A stretch of DNA of 40,063 nucleotides from positions 1 to 40,063 of the forward strand of contig JBCCJA010000033.1 of NCBI GenBank assembly GCA_039045975.1. The letters are read 5' to 3'. Position 1 is the first letter of the stretch. The number at the start of each line of letters is the position of its first letter. A model generated the notes under the pieces. It was given only the letters and a program-made list of their open reading frames with translations, had not been told where the DNA came from and ran no database searches. The stretch is from JBCCJA01 sp039045975 (GTDB lineage Bacteria; Planctomycetota; Planctomycetia; Planctomycetales; Planctomycetaceae). Shown here piece after piece: positions 1 to 7,572 of the stretch. A program made the position numbers and the translations under genes.

Positions 1-7
1 ATTAATG

Positions 8-53
8 TTTAGCGGTGGCCGGTCGGCCGCGCGGCCTACCGGCCACGGCTAAA
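8..53. repeat. Large inverted repeat with TTTAGC/GCTAAA ends, possible terminator
   Basis: Two 21-base arms (8-28 and 33-53) pair with two mismatches around a 4-base GC loop. The ends read TTTAGC and GCTAAA. It lies 10 bases past the stop codon of the substrate-binding protein gene, which reads leftwards, so it could end that transcript. No clear T-tract follows on either strand. It shares its end motif with the palindromes at 7507-7564 and 39086-39160, so a dispersed repeat family is as likely as a simple terminator. Confidence 0.7.
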
Positions 54-63
54 CCAAAAGGGC

Positions 64-2469
64 TTACTGCAGCTCCTTCGGGACGTACCACTCGCGGAGG
101 TCGTACCCCGGGCGGAGCGGATAGAACTTCACGCCGCGGAACTTCTTCGCGTAGATGCCCAACTCCTGCGGCGTGTAGAGGAACATATAAGGCTGTTGCG
201 CGTCGAGGAGGCGGTGAAAGGCGTGCATATATTTCGCCCGCTCCTCCGCGTCGATCGTGACACGGATCTTCTCGATCAGGGCGTCGGCGACCGGGTCGTC
301 GAACGAGATCGCGTTGCTGCTGCGGGCCTCCGGCGCGGCGCCGCTCGAATGCCAGATCTGGTACGGGTCCGACTCGAGCGACATCGCCCACGACAGCCGC
401 GACGCGTCGAAGTCTTTGCCCTGGATCCGTTCTAAGAAGCTGGCCCACTCGAGCTCCTGAATCTTCATCTCGACGCCGGCGTCTTTGAATCGGCGTTGGA
501 GCAGGGCGGCCTGGTCGCGGACGGTGTCGTTGCCCGACGGCATGAGCAGCGAGAACGTGAATGGCTCGCCATCCTTATCGAGGCGGTTGTCGCCGTCGGT
601 GTCGATCCAGCCGGCGTCGGCGAGCAGGTCGCGGGCCGTCTCCGGGTCGTACGCGATCGGTCTCACGTTCTGGTCGTAGGCGGGCCCGAAGATGTACTGC
701 GAGCCGGAGACGAGGACACCCGAATCGTAAAGCTTCTTCTCGACATATTCTTCGACGTCGAACAGCAGCCGCAGGGCGAGCCGGACGCGACGGTCCTGGA
801 ACTGCGGCCGCCGCAGGTTCCAGCCGAGGTAGCTGAACGCCGGGTAGTACCAGCGGGCTTTCACGTAATCGCTCTCGACCCACTCGCGTTCGGACGACTG
901 TGTCAGTTCTTCGAAGTACTGCTCCGGCGTGAGCCGACTATTGAAGTCGACCTGACCGCCGCGGACGGCTTGCAGGGCGGTGATGTTGTCGTCGATGAAC
1001 TTGAAGGTGATGCGGTCGAGGTGCCCGCCGCGGTCCGGATTCCAGTAGTCGTCACGCCGGACGAGGTCGACCTTGTTGCCCTTCTGCCAGTCGGTCACGC
1101 GATATGGGCCGACGCCGAGCGGAGCGCGGTTGTAGCGGTCGTCGGTATTAAAAAACTTACCGAAGACTTGGCCGTGGGCGGAGACCTCGCCGGTCGCTTC
1201 CTCTTCTTCGGGCGTCAGCCGTTCGAGCGTGAGTTTGCCGAGACCGTCGTCCGCGAGCAACTTTTTAAAATAGTGGAACGGCGGGGCGTAAAAGCCGAGG
1301 CCGGCCGCGAACTCGAACGACTTAAAATACTGCGTCCGGTATTGGATCCGACAGTTAAGTTCATCGACGGCCTCGACCCGTACGACGTCCGAGTAGTAGG
1401 TCCGCAGAGAATCGCCGTCGACGAACAGGTTGTTGATGACCGCGTACGCGAACCGCAGGTCTTGCGTCGTGAACGGGGCGTCGTCCTGCCACGTGACATC
1501 GTCGCGGAGCGTAAATGTGTAAATGGTGCTGCGCTGCAGATCGACGACGTCGGCGGCCGCGAAGGAGGCGGGCTCCGCGAGCGGATTACCTGCCGAAACC
1601 GGGGTGACCGTCACCGAGCCGTCGGCGGCCGTTTCTGTCGTCCCGAACAGCTCGGCGCCGGGGCGGGCTTCGTATGTGCCGGGATCGAACGCGAGTGTCA
1701 CAACGCCCGCTTCGTCGGCGTACAGGCCGGCGAGCGGCTCGTCCCCGCCGACGGCGTAGAGCCCGACCCAGCCCTGAGGGACCGGCTCACCGGAGGCGTC
1801 GAGAATTGTGCCGGTGACCGGCTCGGCGTCGGAGTCTTCGGGAATTGTAACCGTGGCCGACGCGACCGACGCGGCGTCGCCGATCTTTAACGTCCGTTCG
1901 TAGCCCGGAAAATCGGCCCGCAGCTTGACCGAGTCTTCGGCGACATACGCCGAGGCCATGTCGGGCTCCCAGACGAACGTCTCCGGGTTCTGGGCGAACA
2001 GGGCGTCGTGAAAATAGGTCTGAATATAAGACTGATACGCGCTCGTCTCGGTGATCGGGTTGAGCGTCTTCGGCTCGGCGTTGAAGCGGACGTTGATGCC
2101 GCCGCCTTTCACCGGGTTATATTTTTTGTCCGCCGCGTCGTTGAATTCATCGACGGGGACCTCGCCGCCGACCTCGCGGGCGCCCTCCGCGGCGGCGAGC
2201 CGCGGGATCTCGATGCCGTCGATCTCGGTCATCAACGGGACCGACGCGATGTCGTCCGGGTCGGTCGGGAGGACATCGAGCCCCTGGCCGCCGCCCTCGA
2301 TCGTTCCGGAACCGGTCGAGCCCGACCCGGCCGAGGCCGACTCATTCCCCGTCGAGCCGCCGTCGGTCGGGGGCGGGGCCTGCTGTCCGCAGCCGACCGC
2401 GAGCGACAGCAACAGGGCCGCGGCGAGGGTCGTCGTGCGGAGGAACGAAGGGAGAGTCGGCCTTGGCAT
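64..2469 (-). CDS. Oligopeptide/dipeptide ABC transporter substrate-binding lipoprotein (SBP_bac_5 family) with an inserted Ig-like domain
   Basis: This 801-residue protein should bind peptides or similar solutes outside the inner membrane for an ABC importer. The chosen ATG at 2469 gives a lipoprotein signal: a positive N-terminus, a hydrophobic stretch and the lipobox L-A-V-G-C with Cys27. An in-frame ATG 22 codons upstream would bury it. A Gly/Ser-rich linker follows. The family start (EPKTLNPITE) and the core (TFTLRDDVTWQDDAPFTTQD, then RRDDYW near the middle) are typical of OppA/DppA proteins. Residues of about 215-293 are extra: they read VTGTILDASGEPVP...DPGTYEA, like a CarboxypepD_reg or Ig-like beta domain placed just before the first core beta-alpha unit. 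The ATPase gene lies 132 bases upstream on the same strand. No permease gene is seen, so these must lie elsewhere. Confidence 0.9.
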   Translation of the reverse strand: MPRPTLPSFLRTTTLAAALLLSLAVGCGQQAPPPTDGGSTGNESASAGSGSTGSGTIEGGGQGLDVLPTDPDDIASVPLMTEIDGIEIPRLAAAEGAREVGGEVPVDEFNDAADKKYNPVKGGGINVRFNAEPKTLNPITETSAYQSYIQTYFHDALFAQNPETFVWEPDMASAYVAEDSVKLRADFPGYERTLKIGDAASVASATVTIPEDSDAEPVTGTILDASGEPVPQGWVGLYAVGGDEPLAGLYADEAGVVTLAFDPGTYEARPGAELFGTTETAADGSVTVTPVSAGNPLAEPASFAAADVVDLQRSTIYTFTLRDDVTWQDDAPFTTQDLRFAYAVINNLFVDGDSLRTYYSDVVRVEAVDELNCRIQYRTQYFKSFEFAAGLGFYAPPFHYFKKLLADDGLGKLTLERLTPEEEEATGEVSAHGQVFGKFFNTDDRYNRAPLGVGPYRVTDWQKGNKVDLVRRDDYWNPDRGGHLDRITFKFIDDNITALQAVRGGQVDFNSRLTPEQYFEELTQSSEREWVESDYVKARWYYPAFSYLGWNLRRPQFQDRRVRLALRLLFDVEEYVEKKLYDSGVLVSGSQYIFGPAYDQNVRPIAYDPETARDLLADAGWIDTDGDNRLDKDGEPFTFSLLMPSGNDTVRDQAALLQRRFKDAGVEMKIQELEWASFLERIQGKDFDASRLSWAMSLESDPYQIWHSSGAAPEARSSNAISFDDPVADALIEKIRVTIDAEERAKYMHAFHRLLDAQQPYMFLYTPQELGIYAKKFRGVKFYPLRPGYDLREWYVPKELQ

Positions 2470-2601
2470 CGAGTCCGTCCGTGTGGCGTGTCTGGCGTCA
2501 CGGGCGATTCTGGTGGGGTCGGTCAAGCGGGGCAAGATCAGCGGGCGGGGCGGTTCGACGTCGGGGCGGACGTATCCGGGGGCTGACGCCGCCCGGCTCG
2601 C

Positions 2602-4410
2602 CTATCGTGACAGGGCCGCGTCCGGGTCGGGGATCGCGGCGATCAGTTCGCGGGTGTAGGCCTGTTTCGGGGCGGCGTAGATCGCGTCGGAGGGACCGTA
2701 TTCGACGATCTTCCCCGCCCGCATCACCGCCGTCATGTCGGCCATGAACTTCACGACCGACAGGTCGTGACTGATGAAGATGTAAGTCAGCCCCCGCTTG
2801 TCCCGCAGGTCGAGTAGTAGGTTGAGCACCTGCGCTTGGACCGAGACGTCGTGGGCCGAGACCGACTCGTCGAGGATCAGGAACTCGGGCTCGACCGCCA
2901 GGGCCCGGGCGATGCAGACCCGTTGCCGCTGGCCGCCGGAGAACTCGTGCGGGAACCGCGTCAGGTGGCCCGCTTCGAGACCGACTTCTTCGAGGAGGGC
3001 CGCGGCGCGGTCGCGGTGCGCAGACTGCGAGCCCTCAAGTCCGTGGACCCGCATCGGCTCGGTGATCGCGGCCCCGACGGTCCGCCGCGGGTTCAGCGAC
3101 GCGAACGGGTCTTGGAACACGACCTGCATCTTGCGGCGGAGGGCGCGGAGGTCGTCGCCGTCGAGCGCGAACACGTCGCGTCCGTCGAAGGTGACCGTCC
3201 CGGCGGCGGCCTTCAGCAGCCGCAGGATCGCCCGCCCGGTCGTCGTCTTGCCGCAGCCCGACTCGCCGACGAGGCCGAGCGTCTGGCCGCGATACACATC
3301 GAACGAGACGTCGTCGACGGCCCGCACCTCGCCCGTCTGGCGACGGAAGACGCCGCCGTAAATCGGATAGGTGACGGTCAGGTTTCGGACCGACAGGACC
3401 GGGTCGCCGTCGGGGTGATTGAAGCCGCCGAGCGTCGCAAGCTTCTCGCCGGGCGTGTCGCCGAAACCGAGGCGTTTGAGCTCGGCCTGCGGGTGCAGCA
3501 GTCGCGGGTCGGGCGTGCTGCGTTCTTTCTCCTCGCCTGTGCCCTCCAGGAAATCGGCGACGGTCGCGAGCCGCTTCGGCCGCGTGCCGAGCCGCGGCCG
3601 GCAGGCCAGCAGGCCCCGCGTGTAGGGGTGCTTCGCGTCGGCGAAGATCTCTTTGACCGGCCCGGTCTCGACGATCTCGCCGCGGAACATGACGGCGACG
3701 CGGTCGGCCAGTTCCGCGATGACCCCGAGGTCGTGCGTGATGAACAGGATCGCCATGCCGCGTTCGTCGCGCAGCTTCCGCAGCAGGTCGAGGATCTGCT
3801 TCTGGATCGTGACGTCGAGGGCGGTCGTCGGTTCGTCGGCGATGAGCAGCTTCGGGTTATTCGCGAGCGCCATCGCGATCATCACGCGTTGCTTCTGGCC
3901 GCCCGACATCTCGTGCGGGTAGCTGTCGACGCGTCGTGCCGGCTCGGGGATACCGACCTCGTCGAACAGCTTGATCGCCCGTTCGCGGGCCGCGTCGGCG
4001 GAGACGGCGGGGTCGTGCAGGCGGATCGCCTCCGCGACCTGCCAGCCGGCCTTGTAGACCGGGTTCAGCGACGTCCCGGGCTCTTGGAAGATCATCGACA
4101 TCGCCGAGCCGCGGAGGGCGGCGACCTCGGCCTCGTTCTTGGCGAGCAGGTCCTCACCGAACAGGCGTACCGAACCGGCCGCGATCCGGGCCGCCGGCTT
4201 CGGCAGCAGCCGCATCACCGACAGCGACGTGACCGACTTGCCCGAGCCCGACTCGCCGACGAGGCCGAGCGTCTCGCCGGCGGAGACCTCCAACGACACC
4301 CCGTCGACCGCGACGGTCGGGGCGTCGCCGCGACCGAAGACGGTCGTCAGGCCGTCGATGTCGAGGGTCGGGGCCGCGGGCGACGCGGCGTCGGGCGGGG
4401 CGGTCGGCAT
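2602..4410 (-). CDS. Fused dipeptide/oligopeptide ABC transporter ATPase (DppD-DppF type)
   Basis: At 602 residues this is two ABC ATPase domains in one chain. The first half has Walker A GESGSGKS, signature MSGGQKQRV and Walker B LLIADEPTTALD. The second half has GESGCGKT, FSGGQRQRV and FLILDESVSAHD. A linker with an oligopeptide-transporter C-terminal region (HPYTRGLLACRPRLG) separates them, and the second domain ends with a matching KQAYTRELIAAIP. It should drive peptide uptake at the inner membrane together with the lipoprotein gene downstream. The second D-loop reads SAHD instead of SALD, and DES replaces the common DEP. The family is usually encoded beside two permeases, which are absent here. 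Start at ATG 4410; the gene to the right diverges after 125 bases. Confidence 0.93.
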   Translation of the reverse strand: MPTAPPDAASPAAPTLDIDGLTTVFGRGDAPTVAVDGVSLEVSAGETLGLVGESGSGKSVTSLSVMRLLPKPAARIAAGSVRLFGEDLLAKNEAEVAALRGSAMSMIFQEPGTSLNPVYKAGWQVAEAIRLHDPAVSADAARERAIKLFDEVGIPEPARRVDSYPHEMSGGQKQRVMIAMALANNPKLLIADEPTTALDVTIQKQILDLLRKLRDERGMAILFITHDLGVIAELADRVAVMFRGEIVETGPVKEIFADAKHPYTRGLLACRPRLGTRPKRLATVADFLEGTGEEKERSTPDPRLLHPQAELKRLGFGDTPGEKLATLGGFNHPDGDPVLSVRNLTVTYPIYGGVFRRQTGEVRAVDDVSFDVYRGQTLGLVGESGCGKTTTGRAILRLLKAAAGTVTFDGRDVFALDGDDLRALRRKMQVVFQDPFASLNPRRTVGAAITEPMRVHGLEGSQSAHRDRAAALLEEVGLEAGHLTRFPHEFSGGQRQRVCIARALAVEPEFLILDESVSAHDVSVQAQVLNLLLDLRDKRGLTYIFISHDLSVVKFMADMTAVMRAGKIVEYGPSDAIYAAPKQAYTRELIAAIPDPDAALSR

Positions 4411-4535
4411 GAGGCGTCCGGCCGGAGCCGGCCCGGGCTGTTCGATCGGGTGTCGCTCGCGACCGTCGCCGGATACCGCCCGGCCGTCAAGATGACGCCG
4501 TCGCGACCGCCCCCCTTCCGAACCGAAGCCCGCCC

Positions 4536-4973
4536 GTGGATCCCGCCCTCATTCCGTTCGTCGTCACGCTGCACGACGCGTCGACTTGGTTCCTCGTGGG
4601 GCTGATCTGGGTGATCCAGGCCGTGCATTACCCCCTGTTCGCGAAGGTGGGGGTCGACTCTTTTGTGCCCTATCAGCTTTCGCACGTCCGTCGGATTACG
4701 CCCGTGGTACTGCCGCCGATGCTGATCGAACTGGTCACCGCGGTGCTGTTGGCGTTCCAGCCGGAGCCCGGTCTGACGGCCGTGCGGTGGACCGGGCTGG
4801 CGTTGGTGGGGTCGATCTGGCTGTCGACGTTCCTGGTGCAGGTGCCGCTGCACGCCCGCCTGGAGCGGGGCTTCGACGAAACGGCCCACCGCAGGCTGGT
4901 CGGCTCGAACGTGTGGCGGACGGCGGCGTGGACGTTTCGGGGCCTGCTGGTGTGCTTCACGTGGACGTTTTGA
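4536..4973 (+). CDS. Small integral membrane protein, four predicted helices, function unknown
   Basis: This 145-residue protein starts with GTG at 4536, in the gap after the divergent ATPase gene. It has four hydrophobic segments: about residues 5-28 (FVVTLHDASTWFLVGLIWVI), 55-73 (VVLPPMLIELVTAVLLAF), 85-103 (GLALVGSIWLSTFLVQV) and 126-143. The loop between helices 3 and 4 holds charged residues with the pattern PLHARLERGFDETAHRRLV. The topology recalls DUF1772-like four-helix proteins, but I see no diagnostic motif and do not assign a function. It reads towards the sigma factor gene with a 163-base gap, so a shared transcript is possible but not shown. Confidence 0.75.
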   Translation: MDPALIPFVVTLHDASTWFLVGLIWVIQAVHYPLFAKVGVDSFVPYQLSHVRRITPVVLPPMLIELVTAVLLAFQPEPGLTAVRWTGLALVGSIWLSTFLVQVPLHARLERGFDETAHRRLVGSNVWRTAAWTFRGLLVCFTWTF

Positions 4974-5136
4974 CCGACTCGCCGAGGCGGCGAATTCTTG
5001 CCCGAGATGAGGGAAAGCCCGATAAAAATCAACTTTCCATAGCAATCAGCCGACACGGACTCGATTCCGCTTGCGGAGGTGGCCGAAACACCGTATGACC
5101 GTGTGTGAACGATTTGAACGTTTTCAAGGAGACGTG

Positions 5137-6111
5137 ATGAACGCCGCCGCTGCCAAGCGAGGGAAGTCCACGACTCGGAAAAACGCGAAACCGGCCCGGC
5201 AGCCGCGGAAGTCGCCCGTCGTCGTGCGTGAGCGGGCCGAACGGGTCGTCACTTCCGAAGTCGACTACATCCACAACGACGAGTTCGAAGACGACTCGTT
5301 GCACGACGACCTGATGGCGATCTCGCTCGAGGCGGCCGGCAAGGGCAAGCCGCGGATGAAGCGGCCCTCGGGCCTGCCGAGCTATCTGGCCGGCCTGTAT
5401 GAGATCCCCCTGCTCACCGCCGAGCAGGAACGGTTGCTGTTCCGCAAAATGAACTACTTGCGGTTCCAGGCGAACCGACTGCGTTCGTCGATCGATCCCG
5501 ACTACGCGAAGAAGTCGACGCTCGACGAGTTCGACCGCCTCGTCGCCGACGCCGACCGCGTCCGCAACTGGATCGCCCGGTGTAACCTCCGGCTGGTGGT
5601 CTCGATCGCGCGGAAATTCACCGATCGCGACCACCCGTTCGACGATCTCGTCAGTGACGGCAACGTCGCGTTGCTGCACGCGATCGCGAAGTTCGATTAC
5701 GGACGCGGGTTCCGCTTCAGCACGTACGCCACCCACGCGATCAGGCGTGCGTATTATCGGAAGGTCCAGCAGCAGAAGCGGCGGCGGGACCGCATGGGGC
5801 TCGCGCCGCAGGAGATCCTCAATGAAGCCGATGATCCTTGGGAGCAGCTGCACCTCGACGAGAAGCAGTACGGCGAAGTCTGCGACCTGATAGCCCGGAT
5901 GAGTGACGAACTCGACGAGCGGGAGCAGTTCATCGTCCAGGCCCGCTTCGGGCTGATCGACTCGGGCGAAGTGCAGACGCTGCAGTCGGTCGCGAAGTCG
6001 CTCGGCATCTGCAAAGAACGAGTGCGGCAGTTGCAGAATCGGGCCTTGTTCAAAGTGAAAGAGCTCGCGTCCGAGATGCAGCTCGAGAAGCCCGATTACA
6101 TGGAACGCTAG
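5137..6111 (+). CDS. RNA polymerase sigma-70 family factor, short planctomycete type
   Basis: This 324-residue sigma factor directs RNA polymerase to promoters. The ATG at 5137 is chosen because AAGGAG sits 7 bases upstream; an earlier in-frame ATG at 5071 has no such site. A basic N-terminal tail (residues 1-35) is followed by a region 1.2-like segment near residues 79-110 (LPSYLAGLYEIPLLTAEQER). Region 2 lies at about 169-208 (DDLVSDGNVALLHAIAKFDY, then GFRFSTYATHAIRRA). Region 4 with its helix-turn-helix lies at about 282-311 (LQSVAKSLGICKERVRQLQN). The stretch between regions 2 and 4 is only about 70 residues and lacks a clear region 3, so it is more like alternative factors than RpoD. 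No anti-sigma gene is adjacent. The start of the next gene follows after 13 bases. Confidence 0.93.
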   Translation: MNAAAAKRGKSTTRKNAKPARQPRKSPVVVRERAERVVTSEVDYIHNDEFEDDSLHDDLMAISLEAAGKGKPRMKRPSGLPSYLAGLYEIPLLTAEQERLLFRKMNYLRFQANRLRSSIDPDYAKKSTLDEFDRLVADADRVRNWIARCNLRLVVSIARKFTDRDHPFDDLVSDGNVALLHAIAKFDYGRGFRFSTYATHAIRRAYYRKVQQQKRRRDRMGLAPQEILNEADDPWEQLHLDEKQYGEVCDLIARMSDELDEREQFIVQARFGLIDSGEVQTLQSVAKSLGICKERVRQLQNRALFKVKELASEMQLEKPDYMER

Positions 6112-6124
6112 AGGCGATTTCGCG

Positions 6125-7138
6125 ATGAGACGCACGTCGACGGCCGCCGACGGACTCGAGCCGGCCCCGGCGTGGATGTCTTGGGTGCTCTATTTCGCGG
6201 CAACCTACAACGTGTTGTGGGGCGTCGCGACTCTTTTCGTAAGCCCGTCGGATGTACTGCCGGTCGAGGGCTCGCCGACCCAGACGGCCCTCTGGCAGTG
6301 CATCGGGATGATCGTCGGGGCGTACGGCATCGGCTACGCGGCCGCCGCGTTCGATCCGTACCGGCATTGGCCGGTAACTCTGGTCGGGCTCGTGGGGAAG
6401 ATCCTCGGGCCGATCGGGTTCGTCGTGTATGCCTCCAAAGGCGTGCTGCCCTGGACGATGGGCCTGACGATCCTCACGAACGACCTCGCGTGGTGGGTGC
6501 CGTTCACGCTGATCCTGTGGGGCAGTTTCCGGGCGCACACCGGACGAGTCGCCAATCCCGGTCGGCAGACAGAGCCGGAGTTCGCGGACGCTATTGACTC
6601 CGTCCGGTCGTCGAACGGCGAGAGCCTCGCGGAGCTTTCGGACGGACAAGATGCCGCGGTCCTGTTCCTCCGCCACAGCGGTTGCACGTTCTGCCGCGAA
6701 GCGGCGAGCGACCTCGCCCGGACGCGGGACGAGATCGAGCGGTCGGGCACACGCCTGGCCCTCGTGACGATGTCGTCGCCGGCCGACGCGAAGACATTCC
6801 TGAAGAAATACAGTCTCGACGACCTGCCGATCTTCAGCGACCCCGACCGCGTCCTCTATCGGGCCTTTGAGCTGCGACGCGGTCGGCTCGGGCAGCTGTT
6901 CGGGGCGACGAGTTGGAGCCGCGGGGCGTCGGCGTTTTTCCGCGGCCACGGCATCGGGGCGATGGACGGCGACGGCTTCCAGATGCCGGGCTTGTTCCTG
7001 CTGCGTGACGGCGAGATCGTGAAGGCGTACCGTCACGAGACGGCCGCGGATCGGCCCGACTACGCCGCTTTCGCCTGCACGGCCGCCGAACCCGACGCCG
7101 TCCCCGAACCCGCCGAGGAGCCCGCCCATGTCGGCTGA
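6125..7138 (+). CDS. Fusion of a four-helix membrane domain and an AhpC/TSA-like (SelL-related) thioredoxin-fold domain
   Basis: The 337-residue protein has two parts. Residues 17-132 hold four hydrophobic helices (for example TALWQCIGMIVGAYGIGYAA). Residues of about 165-320 resemble the AhpC-TSA_2 peroxiredoxin-like family: LFLRHSGCTFCREAASDLAR gives a C187-x-x-C190 redox pair, followed by LALVTMSSPADAKTFLKKYS, DLPIFSDPDRVLYRAFELRR and a late PGLFLLRDGEIVKAYR strand. In this family the relevant motif is CxxC, or UxxU in some selenoproteins. It probably performs thiol-disulfide or peroxide chemistry anchored at the membrane; the substrate is unknown. Its end overlaps the VOC gene by 11 bases, so the two are likely co-translated. 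The side of the membrane carrying the redox domain was not determined. Confidence 0.85.
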   Translation: MRRTSTAADGLEPAPAWMSWVLYFAATYNVLWGVATLFVSPSDVLPVEGSPTQTALWQCIGMIVGAYGIGYAAAAFDPYRHWPVTLVGLVGKILGPIGFVVYASKGVLPWTMGLTILTNDLAWWVPFTLILWGSFRAHTGRVANPGRQTEPEFADAIDSVRSSNGESLAELSDGQDAAVLFLRHSGCTFCREAASDLARTRDEIERSGTRLALVTMSSPADAKTFLKKYSLDDLPIFSDPDRVLYRAFELRRGRLGQLFGATSWSRGASAFFRGHGIGAMDGDGFQMPGLFLLRDGEIVKAYRHETAADRPDYAAFACTAAEPDAVPEPAEEPAHVG

Positions 7139-7493
7139 GACCGTTGCCGAAACGCCCGCCGTCGAGACCGCCCTCGACCCGCTGCATCACATCGCGATCG
7201 AGTCGGCCGACGTCGCGAAAACCGTCGACTGGTACCGCGCGCACTTCCGCTGCGAGATCGCCTACCAGGACGAGACCTGGGCGCTCTTGAAGTTCGCGAA
7301 CGTCTCGGTCGCATTCGTCACGCCGGGCGACCACCCGCCGCACCTCGGGTTCATCTCGCCGCGTGCGAAAGAGCACGGCGAGCTCAAGCCGCACCGTGAC
7401 GGCACACAGTCGATCTACATCGCCGACCCGCACGGCAACGCGGTCGAACTGCTCGACCCGCTCCACACCGACGGCACGCCGTTGACCGTGTGA
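7128..7493 (+). CDS. VOC superfamily protein (glyoxalase/bleomycin-resistance/dioxygenase fold)
   Basis: This 121-residue protein is a single VOC unit. It opens with LHHIAIESADVAKTVDWYRA, the usual first beta-alpha-beta element, and ends with YIADPHGNAVELLDP, the usual final strand. Candidate metal ligands are H20 or H21, H72 (PPHLGF) and E107. VOC proteins dimerise and bind a metal for glyoxalase, dioxygenase or resistance reactions; the substrate cannot be told from sequence. The start ATG lies inside the end of the redox-membrane fusion gene (11-base overlap), which suggests a shared job, perhaps handling reactive carbonyl or peroxide products. A perfect palindrome follows 20 bases after the stop. 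Confidence 0.88.
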   Translation: MSAETVAETPAVETALDPLHHIAIESADVAKTVDWYRAHFRCEIAYQDETWALLKFANVSVAFVTPGDHPPHLGFISPRAKEHGELKPHRDGTQSIYIADPHGNAVELLDPLHTDGTPLTV

Positions 7494-7506
7494 TTTTCTT
7501 CTAGCC

Positions 7507-7564
7507 CCGACACTTAGCCGCGACCGACAGGGAGCGCTCCCTGTCGGTCGCGGCTAAATGTCGG
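7507..7564. repeat. Near-perfect 58-base palindrome with TTAGCC/GGCTAA core ends
   Basis: The inner arms 7514-7535 and 7536-7557 are perfectly complementary over 22 bases with no spacer, centred on GAGC|GCTC. The match extends outwards by 7 more bases with one mismatch, to CCGACA...TGTCGG. It sits between the VOC stop and the photolyase. It may stop transcription from the left, but there is no T-tract. An ATG at 7558 falls inside the right arm. The ends match the palindromes near 8-53 and, more loosely, 39086-39160. Confidence 0.9.
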
Positions 7565-7572
7565 AAATAAAC

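Noticed and set aside
496..1890. A 464-codon open frame on the plus strand opposite the substrate-binding protein gene
   Set aside because: It is antisense to a clear lipoprotein gene, has Arg/Val/Glu-rich composition typical of GC-rich shadows, and shows no domain.
2836..4605. A 589-codon plus-strand frame opposite the fused ATPase gene
   Set aside because: The minus strand carries two complete sets of ABC ATPase motifs; the plus frame shows none and is Arg/Asp-rich.
7507..7564. Palindrome as a CRISPR unit or integron attC site
   Set aside because: There is a single copy at the site, no repeat-spacer array, no cas or integrase gene, and the symmetry is perfect rather than attC-like.
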